DNA of 64,000 nt from Leptoclinus maculatus (lineage: Eukaryota; Chordata; Actinopteri; Perciformes; Stichaeidae), in NCBI GenBank assembly GCA_032191485.1, contig JAVDOI010000011.1:2265438-2329437 (forward strand), given 5' to 3'. Position 1 is the stretch's first letter; each line of letters begins with the position of its first letter. This document shows positions 46,891 to 58,700 of this stretch, one piece after another. The notes beneath the pieces were generated by a model, which was given only the letters and a program-made list of their open reading frames with translations, was not told where the DNA came from and did not search any database. The translations under genes and the position numbers were made by a program.

Positions 46891-49422
46891 TAAAGAGCAT
46901 TGGCCGAAAAATATGCAATCTCGTGGCCCATCGGCTTTTGTCTGACGATGATTCAGCTTTTTATTTGCTTAAAATGAGCTCGTAAACAAGATACTTATGA
47001 AACAATCTGGTCGTGAACCTCGTCTCTCAACTCCAATTCCATTCTCATGTCAAGTTGATAATTGGACAGAAGAGGAAGTCTTATCCGGAGATCAGCTGGC
47101 TACACCAGAACCCCAGAAATATTGGCTGTTGCCCCCACAAGTAAAATTGTTTTCATCATGGATAAAGGTAAGTCTGTTTGCTGACTTTTTAAAATGCAAC
47201 AGCCTTAATGATAGTTTGACACTCAAGTGAGGCAGTGGAGGCAAAGTGAAAGAGAGAAAGTGGTTTAAGGCTACTGAATGCTAACGTTAGCATTCTGAGC
47301 TAAGCCTTAGCTGTTTGAGGGACAGTTAAAGATTTAGCCAAGACAATGTAAAGCTGAGCACAGCAAGCTTAATCTGAAATGTCCTAAACAGGCCACTGTA
47401 CAGTGAATTTATCACCTGACATGGGCAATGTTGTAGTCTGTTCTCTGGTGTCAAACTCAGACATGTTGTCATTTTTTTTATATTCATGCAACAATTTTAT
47501 TTTGGATCACAGCTTATGCTTAAGGATGGCTAGCTCGTTAAACCTTTCTGCTTTGGGACACTGTTCATCTTAATAGTGATTTTACAGAAAGCAAGTTCCT
47601 GAAAGAGATATCCGGTGACACACAGTAGGTTATGTCTGGTACGCCACTAGGAGCTGCAGTTCACAAGAAGTGGAAGATGAATTATGGAGCATTGTCTGAT
47701 TGACAGATGATATTTAGCAGTGCAGTGTAGAAACACCACAGCAACTTGTTATTAAAACCATCGAGGAAAATGCCAGATTTTAAAAATGAAAGCAGGGTGG
47801 AAATAAATTCCAGTATCAGAAATCTTGAAAAGGTCAAACTCTACACTTTAAGCCCATTTACATTGCAATTGACCTGTTGGAGATTCTCATATTACCACTG
47901 CGGCAAGAGAGAGAAAAACACTGGGCACAATTCAGCAGGAATGAGTGTGCAAGATTTTTGTCTCTGCCATAGCACAGCAATGAAGTCATGATCACCATTC
48001 AAGGTTGTGTTGAAACACCACAGCTGGATTGTATTTCACATTTATTGAGAGGACAACGGGGATGTGATGTCTGATGTCATTCGAGAGGAGCAAGGGAGGC
48101 AGGGGGGGGGATATGAGAGACGAGTTAAGCCATAAGTGTGTAGTAGGTGATATACCCAAACGAGGAGTGCAAAGACTGGATAATTGCGTGATGGGACGTG
48201 AGAAAATTCCCTGACATGGGAAGAAAAAACTGCAGTGCAAGAGTGCATATGGAAAATAGATTAGTGATATATAAGAATCCTCCTCTTGAACTTTCATCAT
48301 TATCTTTAGATCCCTTTGAACCTCGAATCAGGGCAAAGTCGAACAGAAACCGCGGGCATAGATGTCTTTAATGATCTGCATTAACATTTTAGCTTTTAAC
48401 GTTTAATATAGTTCCTCCTTCAGTCTTGGTGAGTTCCATTTTTTTACATTTTAAATGAAGGGTTAAGATGTTTCTCCTCTTTTGGGCTGAGTAAATTCAA
48501 CCCAACCTTTGATCCTCTCAAGCCCTTTCAAGTCCAAATTGATAAAACTTCATGGCGGTCAAAACAAGGTTGTTTTTTTAGTTGTTTTTGAAAAGCTACA
48601 ATTTTATTAAGGATCTTTACCCTGAGGTTATGTTGCTTCCATAGAAAAGAACATGTAGCTGAAATGTTGGTGTTTATTATCCAAACTTTCCAAAAGTTAA
48701 AGGGTTTGCAGTTTCGTGTTTGTGTGTGACCACTGAAAGCTCTTAAAACCCAATATCAGGGCAACATATCTTTTCTGAAAAGCACTACTTTTGTTGACAC
48801 TGTTCCTTTTTTTTTTTTAAACCTGGCATGTTGTGTCTTTGCCCGGCTGCTTTAATCACTCGGAGTTGGCTTCTCGCCCTTCCAAGGCTTCTCCGTGTCC
48901 TTGTAATGTGATGAAAATCCTACGGTGGGAGGAACCAGACAAAGTCGAGCGAGCTGGGCTTTGATCAAACCCCGTCTCAAAAGCTTGATACACTCATAAA
49001 ATGGCCAAATGATTCCTTGGTTGGACCAGCGTCTAGCCGATGGCAATTCCAGATGTTTCCAGGGTGTCCCACAGAGTGAGAAAGGGGGTTAACACAAGCG
49101 ACCTGACCCCGGGGGAACCAGTAAATCCAGGCAAACAGTGATTACATGTTTCACACGCTGTGAATCAGCCTTGTAAGCCGTTACCCTCCTGACACAAAGT
49201 TCCACTCATTTGGAAAATATCAAAGCAGGACATTTCCTGTAGTTGTGGAGTTGGACGACGAGGTTGCAGCACGTGCTGACTGATTGCAACACTATATCAT
49301 GTGGAAAGATCGCTATACCACATCTGTGTGCACTGACAAGGCAAACCAAACATTAAGCCACTTTGATTGTCTTGAAATAGAAAGTATGAATTATGAATCC
49401 GTTACTGTTTGAAGTGATGATG
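46891..49422. other. Intergenic, partly candidate regulatory
   Basis: 48850-49075 is non-repetitive and contains TTTGATCAAA (48960-48969), a palindromic TCF/LEF-type site. No gene. Confidence 0.45.
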
Positions 49423-49483
49423 ATTAATATGCACTCTCTTTATCTCATGCTGTCCTCATGAGATAAAGAGAGTGCATATTAAT
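49423..49483. repeat. Perfect 27-bp inverted repeat, 7-nt loop
   Basis: Arms 49423-49449 and 49457-49483 are exact reverse complements with loop CTGTCCT. No TA or other obvious target duplication flanks it, and pairing stops abruptly on both sides. It could be a short palindromic duplication, a MITE relic or a hairpin RNA source. Confidence 0.95.
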
Positions 49484-52400
49484 ACAAATGTATATGCTGT
49501 ACATGCTGAGACAGTCCGAGAGGAAAATGTAAAGTTTTTCATCTGAAGGGAGTTACAATGTAAAATTCAATCTCAGAAATTAATGTAATCATATACTCAA
49601 CATGAAAGAAAAGATCAGTAACTTCCTGCATGTTACCGTTCTGTCCAACTGTGACAGGAAATCAAAGTTTTCAATCTACCAGTAGATCTACTTTCAACCA
49701 CTCACCTAAGGTCAAGTGACAGCCGAAAGAAGTTGATGGCAGATTATACAGCGCATACAATGAGCTATTGAGACATTCTTGTCCAATCTGTATCCCTTCT
49801 GAACAGCTATTAATTAATATCTTATCAGCTGCCAAATGATATGTTTACATTAATTACTATTAACACCAGGAATGAACCGCATCACGGGAGGGAGATCCGT
49901 TGTCAACTTGTGCGTCGTCCTTATCTCGTCTCCGCCACTCGACAGGCCCAGATGGTCTGTTAAAGATAGCATGGCTTTTATAATATCGCTATTTACCTCA
50001 CTGAGCCCGGTGAACACTTCCGTCTCTATCAAAACCTCCCAGCACAGAGGCTTCACTTCACACCTTTTGTGAAACAAGGCACCCTTGGTGCCATTGGCTG
50101 AGGGAACTGTTCATTACAGAGGAGTGATACTGCACGGCGAGAGAGCTCGCAACGTGTTTGACAGATTTATCTGTGTGTGTAATTGTATTTCCTGTTTCCC
50201 TGTTGTTTGATTTCGGAAAAAATGCCAAAAGTTCTTCCAATTAAACCCAGGGCGAGGATATTTTGCGGCGCATTCTCTCTGTCCTCCTCTCTTTGTTGCT
50301 CCCCCTCCCCTCCCTCCACCCCCACAGTTGGCTCAAGTTGGTCAGTACTGCGTGGACAAGAGGGATCCAGACAAATTCCGTCACAGCTCACAGCCTCATG
50401 CATCCTAAAGCCTCTCTGCGCTCAAGATGTTTTTCCAAGGCACTGTTGTTGTTGTCAGTTAGTAGAATATTTGTTTCCAGATACTGGGCCCATAAATCCT
50501 GCAAATCTTGACCTACAAAAGGTGCAAAAGGGTCTTTTGTTATTTTTTTCTCAGACCCTTTCCCAGATTAGTGTGATTGCAGCCTCTTGCACAATGTATG
50601 CGGATGCGCAATTAATTGTCATTCTGTCAGCTCTTTGATAACAATATGTTCCTTCAGGCTTTGGGAACTGAGTAAGTGCACACTACATTAAGTTTTAATG
50701 AGCGGATTAAGATTTAATATTTGAATGCATTACAAAAACGTCCTGTAAAAGAATTCAATTATTCCATATGGACAGCCTCCATCGCTATCCACGGATCACA
50801 CACACACTCCAGTAACTTAGATGCATGTCCACAATAAATGTTCAGAGAAGACTCATCTTTATTTGATACAAAGGTGACACTCGTATCAATAATTAAGTCT
50901 GTTGCACTTGCTGCATATAGCAGGACCACGGCAACGCAGCCATTCACCGGCAGCATCTCCTGTAATCCAAATGTGCTATTCAGACAGTTTAAAGGTTACC
51001 GTCTTCTTTACAGCAAAAAAATAACGAGTTGCTTTTACTGCAGAACTAAATAAATATCAACAAACCAGTGGCAATAAGGGTGAATCGAGGTAAAATACAA
51101 TATGAACACTACTACGGTTGATTTAGCTAATTAAAAGAGGATTATAGAATGTTTGCATTTAGTTTCACTTGTAAATACGCGGCGACACAAATGTGCGACA
51201 CGACAAACGAAAACAGCTTATGTAGGTTTAAAAGTCATTTATCTGGTGCGTCTAAGCTAGCAGTGGGGCTTAGCATCTTAGAATGGTGCATAAACGATCC
51301 AAAGTCAGAATAACAAGAGGCTCCCCCATTTTTTGCTATTTTACTGACATGGCATGTATGCAGCATTTGTGGGGCTCTTCTGTCTAAAAGGGTCAACTAA
51401 GGTCACTGGTTGCTTAATGTTACTATCGTTACACATTTGACTTCATACTTGTTTATACAACTTATTTAAAACTGATCTCTAAACAGCTTAAATAGTAGTT
51501 ATAGAAAAATAGAAAAAAAGTGACAGGCCTATGATTGTAGACGAGTCAAGCCAACAGTACCTGCATGTCCAGTAAGATACTTACAGTATGAATATCCTGA
51601 AAAGGCCTGTTTGACAAATTTGGCTCTTAGCTAATAGTTCATTTTTTTTACAGTGTTGTCTTCCATGAGGGGAGTTGGGGAAGAGGTTATTCTGCGAGGA
51701 TCCACTGTGCACACAGGCATGCTGGACCAAGCTGCTTCTAATTAGCGAGCACAAAGACACCCGCCACCCGAACACATCCAGTCCAAAGGGAAGTTTGGCA
51801 TGCACCAATCTCGATGAAAAGCATTCCATCGCTAACAGCGTGGAGCTCTGGAAAAGAACCCAGACTGAAAAATGCTGTGCCGAGGAGGATAAGGGATGAG
51901 ATTGGAGGTGCTGTTGATGCATTTATGTGAGGATAGAGGGTGTAGTGTGCAGGCTGCTTTACCCTGAATGTTCCCCTCAGGCCAGGTCAGCGTGCCAAAC
52001 GGTGGTCCTACAGCTGATGTGCCCTAAAACAAAGCACTTTGAAGACGACTGCCACGTAATTGGCAGGAACTGGATGTAACACAGAACGAATGAATAATTT
52101 AGCACCATGGGGGCAGGCGGGCTGTCACACGGCTGCCATCATTGATTGACATGTTAATAACATGTGTCACCACAAAGAGAAACAGTCAAATTGATTGGCG
52201 TTATATATTTGAAATTTAGAAAAATCGGATCCCGTTTGACCATCAGGACCATCCGGTCCTCCTTGGAACAATATCTCTCTGCGAGGTAGACCCGTGCCAC
52301 CCTGCTGAAAGATTGAACTACAAGAAAAAAAGAGCAAAAACTCACTTTAATTCGAAGTGAACTGCCACAATGTCATACCCTTGAGAGACAGAAATGATTG

Positions 52401-54289
52401 CTGCACGTGGCCCCCGAATCACCCGCAGGCATTTGCTGACAATAGCAGGAACAAAGACCTTGCAGACGGGCAGGAGTGGTCTTTGACTCTCCTGTTCCAT
52501 TACCGCATGGCACTGGTCCAATCCCACAATGCAAAGGCACGGCTCTCTTTACAATGCGGGCATGTGCGGCGCAGGAGGATGTGTGCAGTGGGATGCAATT
52601 ATGGGCGATAGTTTGTGCGTGATCACAGAAAAGTGCAGGAGTGTATCATGTTGCTCCATTTGGCTCGGATCACACGAGGAGCCGGACCTTCCACACAACA
52701 AAGAGATGCCTTTCAACGGAGAAAAACACCGAGACACGAAACTGGATGATGGATAATACGCTGCATAAGATGTGGTACATTTCCGAGTTGCAGTTTTGTC
52801 ACGATGGCTTCGCAATATGGGTCTGACCCAATATTTTATAAATATTGATATAAGACAAAAACAGTGAAATAATCCCACTGACAGGGTGGCCTGGTGAGAG
52901 AAACTGCACTGAAAAGTTTTAAAGACACTGAACTTCTCTGGGTTAAAAACACTGTTAACTTCTCCTGGAAAAATTACCACTTTTCAAATTTTTTGATTTA
53001 AACCCCAGGCAGCCCGCCTCGCTATGCTTTCTCTCGTTAAATTGAGTGTGCGAGACACCCTTTATCCCGAGCACACGGGTCCGGTTCAGGAAATATTCAT
53101 TGTACTATAAAGTGATATAAAACATTCATAAACAATCCCCGGCTGAACTCCGGTGTCTTCGCCAAGGAACACTGCTGAGCAGTTCATAATGCATACTGAT
53201 GGATTGGGGTTCTTTGTCTTTGAACTCTTCCAGCAAACCCGACTGAGCATACTAATATACCTCATTAACATACAGTATTTGGTTATAGGGAGCACATAAA
53301 CCATAGCGAGACAGAGTTAGTCGTTGGTGCTCTAAAAGTCGAGTAGATTTACAGTTTCAACGTGTTTTTAGAACAATATAAGAGCAGGTATCACCTTCCG
53401 GTTTAAAATAGAGGACCATCGGTTTTTGCCACCTCATGGGTGCAGGTTAAACCGGAGCAACTGTTGGTTATGTGATCATTAACTCTGCGTGATATCGATT
53501 ACCAAAACAAACGCCTGGCTACTTCTCTACAGTGTCTAAACTCTTAAGCAGAGTGTGCAACAGTGTGACTTGACTCTGTGTACTTGTTATGCATTAAAAG
53601 TGGGCAGAGTAAAGGAAATGAAGATGCTTTAAAAATAGGTAATAAAAGGGAAAGATCCTGGTGTTTAGGATATTCAGTGCATGGGGTGGGATTGGGCCAT
53701 ACAGTTGAAATATATATATATATATTTTTTTAACAATATATGACAGTCTGGCAGAGAATCACAAATACAACAGCCAAATTGTTTGTTTCAGTGACCTGTG
53801 TTCCATTGTAACGTTATGAAAGAGTACTCCAGGGGTTTTAGTATTGCCTCACCCTCACCCTGAAGCAGCAGAAGCCAAGATATACTGACTTTGTATAAAC
53901 AATCAATAGCAACTTTCAATAGACCACAGCTGCTTAAAAAAAACACCCACATCTTTCAAACTTCAGTCATTTGCGGTGCAGTTATTTTTTCAGAATCACT
54001 CTCCAGACCCACCAAAAGACATCCTACAACTGTTTTCACAGGCCGAGTCCTGCGATCTCAGAGCGGTTATGGGTCCGACGAAGGATAAGCCGTCTGGGGG
54101 TGAGGGGCTACATTTCTGGGGTTCAAGTGTAGCCAGCGGATAACCGCGGCCGACGATTCCTTTTCCGTGCGCTCCTCGTTGTTCACAGTCCGGTTAGCAA
54201 CTTGAGAGGCAAGACTGGAGTTGCCAGACGACGTGTACAACCGGATAGTTTGACAAGTAGCCAGTTTACAAAAGATAATTGTAAACCAA
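49484..54289. other. Intergenic
   Basis: No exon is supported. 49850-50160 and 51690-52170 are balanced, non-repetitive stretches. 52143-52165 has TGATTGAC (PBX-type) abutting an 8-bp arm palindrome ACATGTTA-A-TAACATGT. A TA microsatellite lies at 53710-53725. Confidence 0.5.
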
Positions 54290-54440
54290 TACAAAGCTAA
54301 TGAATCCTCATCAGACGGTAGCCACCTCTTTTGCGCTCAACAGAGACTGTTTACCTGCATTCAACCAAAGCCTGCTCGAACGTTATTGGTTAATGCTATA
54401 CAGACAACAAACGGAAAGAAAAACCTCGCCAAAAGATTAT
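54290..54440 (+). repeat. Dispersed repeat family B, copy 3
   Basis: Block 54349-54381 is identical to 34947-34979. Flanks such as CACCTCTTTTGCGCTC and ACAAACGGAAA align loosely. Confidence 0.7.
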
Positions 54441-54844
54441 ACCCTTGTGATGTAAACTGATCTTTAAGCATTTGGTGTTAAGACTTTTGTAGAATTAATT
54501 ATAATATTGAATTATTTTACAGAGTTAGTCTGAGACTTCCTCTTAGAATCATTTTGATTGCCCCATATTATGAATATTTGGACCAGCTTAGTACATACGT
54601 TATAGAGACAACAGTGTGTACTCAGACACTTTGAAACAGAAGCATCGTTCACTGTATTTCACTCCTCATACTCAGCAGTCTGAAGCTGTGGGTGATTTAG
54701 CAGCACATCACAAAGTACAGCCGCAGGGGAAAGTGTATATCTGTCAGCAACAGAGAAGTGGTCAAGCATAAAACAAGCAGCCCAGTCGCCAGGAAGAAAT
54801 GTTGGCATTGTTCGTTTCAGCAAACCAAGGATTTGTTGAATGTG

Positions 54845-55014
54845 GACCCAACAGTCAAGGACTTTCACCCTGGAGACCGCTGTTTGTGTCCAGTGTGACG
54901 CCAGAGCAAACGTTCACTTAACTGTTGTTATGTATCGTTGTTGTGCTTTTTACTAAACATTACGTAAGATAGTTTGCTATGGGCAGTTGTTATTTTTTCA
55001 CAGTAGTTATCATG
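54845..55014 (+). repeat. Dispersed repeat family C, copy 4 (left part)
   Basis: GGACTTTCACCCTGGAGACC with GCTGTTTGTGTCC (54859-54891) is the conserved end. It leads directly into the 13-bp minisatellite. Confidence 0.65.
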
Positions 55015-55134
55015 TTACATCACGTTGTGTCACGTTGTTACGTCACGTTGTTACGTTACGTTTTCTACCTTGCGTTGTTATGTTGCGTTGCTTTGTTGCG
55101 TTGTTATGTTGCGTTGCTTTGTTGCGTTGTTACA
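55015..55134 (+). repeat. 13-bp minisatellite, array A (about 9 diverged units)
   Basis: Units of the form GTTGTTACGTCAC, GTTGTTATGTTGC and GTTGCTTTGTTGC. Many CpGs have changed to TpG, suggesting age. Confidence 0.85.
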
Positions 55135-55138
55135 TTAT

Positions 55139-55202
55139 TATTTCACAAACCATCTTTTTTGTAACCATAAACAAATGGTTTTGTTGCCTAAACCTGACCA
55201 AT
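55139..55202 (+). repeat. 64-bp flank unit, first copy
   Basis: Begins TATTTCACAAACCATC and ends CCTAAACCTGACCAAT. It is repeated at 55642-55705 with few differences. Confidence 0.9.
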
Positions 55203-55227
55203 TACATTGTTACGTTGCATTGTACGT

Positions 55228-55635
55228 CGTTATGCTACGATGCTACGCTGCGATGCTACGCTGCGATGCTACGCTGCGATGCTACGCTGCGATGCTACGC
55301 TACGATGCTACGCTACGATGCTACGCTACGATGTTACGCTACGATGTTACGCTACGATGTTACGCTACGATGCTACGCTACGTTGCTACGCTACGTTGTT
55401 ACGCTACGTTGTTACGCTACGTTGTTACGCTACGTTGTTACGCTACGTTGTTACGCTACGTTGTTACGCTACGTTGTTACGCTACGTTGTTACGCTACGT
55501 TGTTACGCAACGTTGTTACTCAACGTTGTTACGCTACGTTGTTACGCTACGTTGTTACGCTACGTTGTTACGCTACGTTGTTACGCTACGTTGTTACGCT
55601 ACGTTGTTACGCTACGTTGTTACGCTACGTTGTTG
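55228..55635 (+). repeat. 13-bp minisatellite, array B (about 31 units)
   Basis: The dominant unit is GTTGTTACGCTAC; the left units are GATGCTACGCTGC, then GATGCTACGCTAC and GATGTTACGCTAC, grading into the dominant form. Two CpGs per unit are mostly intact. Because 13 is 1 mod 3 and the unit has no stop, all three + frames stay open and read the same 13-residue peptide in rotation; the resulting ORFs of 185-226 codons are not genes. Confidence 0.95.
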
Positions 55636-55641
55636 CATTTT

Positions 55642-55705
55642 TATTTCACAACCCATCTTTTTTGTAACCTTAACCAAATAGTTCTGTTGCCTAAACCTGA
55701 CCAAT
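55642..55705 (+). repeat. 64-bp flank unit, second copy
   Basis: Near-identical to 55139-55202. Contains GTTGCCTAAACC, found in reverse at 27185-27250. Confidence 0.9.
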
Positions 55706-58700
55706 CGTTTCACATTCTTTATCACGTGACATTGAGCGTTTCTGCAAGCATGACACGAGGCTGATGAAATGTATTTATTAAACTTATTTTTGGCTCAGAA
55801 AAGTTTACATTCAACGTATCCGGTGGTTTGCAGAAATGCACAAAGCCATTTTGATATAGCATCTTCATTTACTCCCTCCACCTGAGACTGAGACGACAAT
55901 AATGGATGGCAGAACTTAAGTTCTGGTGGCTGAGAGGGGGTGAGGAGAGATATGGCACCAGTAAACAGGACCGCGCAGTCATTGCAGCAGAACAAGGCCG
56001 AGCAGAGTGTGATAAAGCAAGCGGAGCAGAAGGTACAGCACTCTGTTAAACACAGACTGCAGCACCGTGTGCAGCCCCAGAGAGGCAGAGGACAGGCCCT
56101 CTGCTCCTCTCTGAAGACCCAGCTAACTCGGGTCGACACCGACACTACAGCGGCCAGAGGGCCCTCACTTCAGCGACTGACACAAGCTGGAGAGCAGCCA
56201 TTACTGTATGCCTCAGGGAATGAAAAAAATAATAAAATCCTCTCCCCCACCAAGGGAGAGTCGCCTCTGTGAGGATAGCGGGAACATTAACAAGTGTCAA
56301 GATGGGGAGCTGATCCAAGCACAGCAGCAAATGGAGTGAGAGGAAAGGGATTCGGGCCGACATGCGACAATGTGCCTGGCAAAGTGTCTCTCTCTCTGCA
56401 AGTGATATAAAGACTGGTGTCAAAGTCGCTCATGTCACTTTCTCAGGTCAAAGATTAAGCCGGCATATTCTGTTGAAATGAATAGACTTCATGTCTGTCA
56501 TAACAAGTGAGTTTCCCAATTTGTGCTCTAGACCTTTATAAATTAACAAAGATAATTGTAACTGAAGTGATCGCAAGCTGGATGCATTTAACGCCAACTA
56601 AACATACACTGTACGACTCTGAGTACACTGGTCTGATATACTGCTGAGCACCAATCAAACCATTACTGCTGGATAACTGCTCCTCCTCCTACCCAGAAAA
56701 ACACCAGGAGAGACTGGATGTGCAACAAAAACTCACATCTGAGCTACAGAAAGATTATTTATAGGATTCTTTGAGGTATATTGAACTAAAATGATTTCTC
56801 GTCTAATTAATTGTCTAAAATAAGAGTATGTTTCATGGGCAATATCTGTAATTCAGCAGTTTGAAGAAGAATAGAAATACCTGCAATTAGATTTCTGACC
56901 ATTTTGCTTTCAACAGTGACATCACAAGATTTGGGCAGGTAGCCGGTGCCAAATCTGGAAGGAACCAGGTTCTGCGCAGGTTTCTGAATACATCATACGA
57001 TTTTTACACTATAGCTTCATTCAATGTTAACAGCAAACCCAACACACTGGGATTGGATGTTGCTTAACGAGATCTTCGCAGTAGCTGTACTTGACTTCTT
57101 CCAATAATGTGCACAAAGAAAGAGATATTTTCTTACAAAGTATCTTATTTTTTTTGTATTGATAACTTCTGCTACTCCAGTTTGCCTCGAATCACCCCCT
57201 CTACTTTGCTGGTAGGAGAAAAAAAAAGGTCTTCTCTTACTTGGCATGCACCGAGCATATATTGCATGATTTGTATTTTAAGACATTGTGCTCATTTCAG
57301 TAGCTGTCATTAGACTGGGCAAGCTAGAACTCTTCATTTTTGCTGAGTTGTGATCAGCTCACATCAAGCACTCATACCGCAGCAAGCTTTATTCAATATT
57401 CCACTGCCCTTGAAAATTCTATTATAGAAATCCATTTGGTGGACTGAAATGACTTATTCCCTGAAGCCTTCGAACCAATGCAGAAGCTGGGTCGGACCAG
57501 CAGACGGGTGGCAGTTCCCCCACTCAGACATAATGACAGGCGCATGGCGCAAAGTGACAGGTCGACACCTCGCCTCCCCCGTAGAGAGGTCACAAGGAAG
57601 GTGGTGACACTTCTTGTCTCTTCGGGCATCATCGGATGTTGGTCGCAGACAGACACACGATCAATAAGGCTTGACAAACGACGGAGGTGTCAGGGCCGTC
57701 GGAAAAGACACGCTGGCTTAACGATAAAAGTAATTTCTTAAGAAAGTGCGATGGCTTGTTTCATTAAGCTTCGACACTTTCCATTAGGTTTAGAAATATG
57801 TCTTGTAATTACACATATTGGATCTGTTACAACTGTTTCCTTTAGGGTTTGGCTTCATTAAAGGGCCTTAAGTGTCCTGGAGCTCCGTGGCTTAGATTGC
57901 TGCAGTTAAATATACGGGGGTGAAAGTCTGATCTGTGCTGTTTTTATTTGGCAAAACCACTTAAAGATAATTACTAAGCAAAAAGTGACCGTCACGTAGA
58001 GGACCCACGATGCATTTCAACAGCCCCGTTAGTTCCATTTACTCAGGCTTTCGCTCAAAAGGAACATTAGACACAAGGTGGAAACATCACATGCTTATTT
58101 ACCTACTTCTCTGAATCATTTAGGTTTCTTTGATGAAATGGGAAATGCCTTTCTGAATCTTTTAGATCATATCCCAGTCATATTGTGCACCTATCAAAGC
58201 AATTTCTTCTTTATATTAAAATCCAATCATATTTTCTTCCTGTAAAACAAAATGTGAAGTGTGTAAAAGCTGGTTGTGACCAATTTCAACAAATAATATC
58301 ATGACGTCAATCAATCAATCTGCAACTTTTAGTGACAAGCGAGGTGTGTGTGGAGCCACAGTCCTCCTGTAGCTCGGTATCACGTTGCACTTCTAAGCCC
58401 GCCCACATGTTAGTGGTTGAATCAAATGCGAAGGACTTGATTTAAATCCCTCTTGAAACTGTTTTCAGGGGGTGTTAAGTCACTTCCTAAGTTTAGAATT
58501 GTAATCATGGCTGTATCTTCTTCTTACAGAATATAACAAAGCATTCAGCTCAAAAACGTCTTTGGTTGACTTGTAACAAAGTATCAACAAAAAGGCAATT
58601 ACTCTCTGTGGTGTCAGCCCTTATGGTCTTCATCAAGTACTTGCATTGTACATGATTATTCCCATATTCTGTTACACCAACTGGAGCTCTGACACCTGCA

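Noticed and set aside
55015..55635. CRISPR-like array
   Set aside because: Units are 13-bp contiguous tandem repeats without unique spacers, in a vertebrate genome.
54987..55764. Three overlapping + strand ORFs of 185-226 codons
   Set aside because: A 13-bp minisatellite read in three frames, not a protein family.
55940..56272. 110-codon Gln-rich ORF
   Set aside because: Low complexity, no domain and no exon signals.
58302..58309. Exact CRE palindrome TGACGTCA
   Set aside because: A single 8-bp site is expected by chance at this scale and no promoter features surround it.
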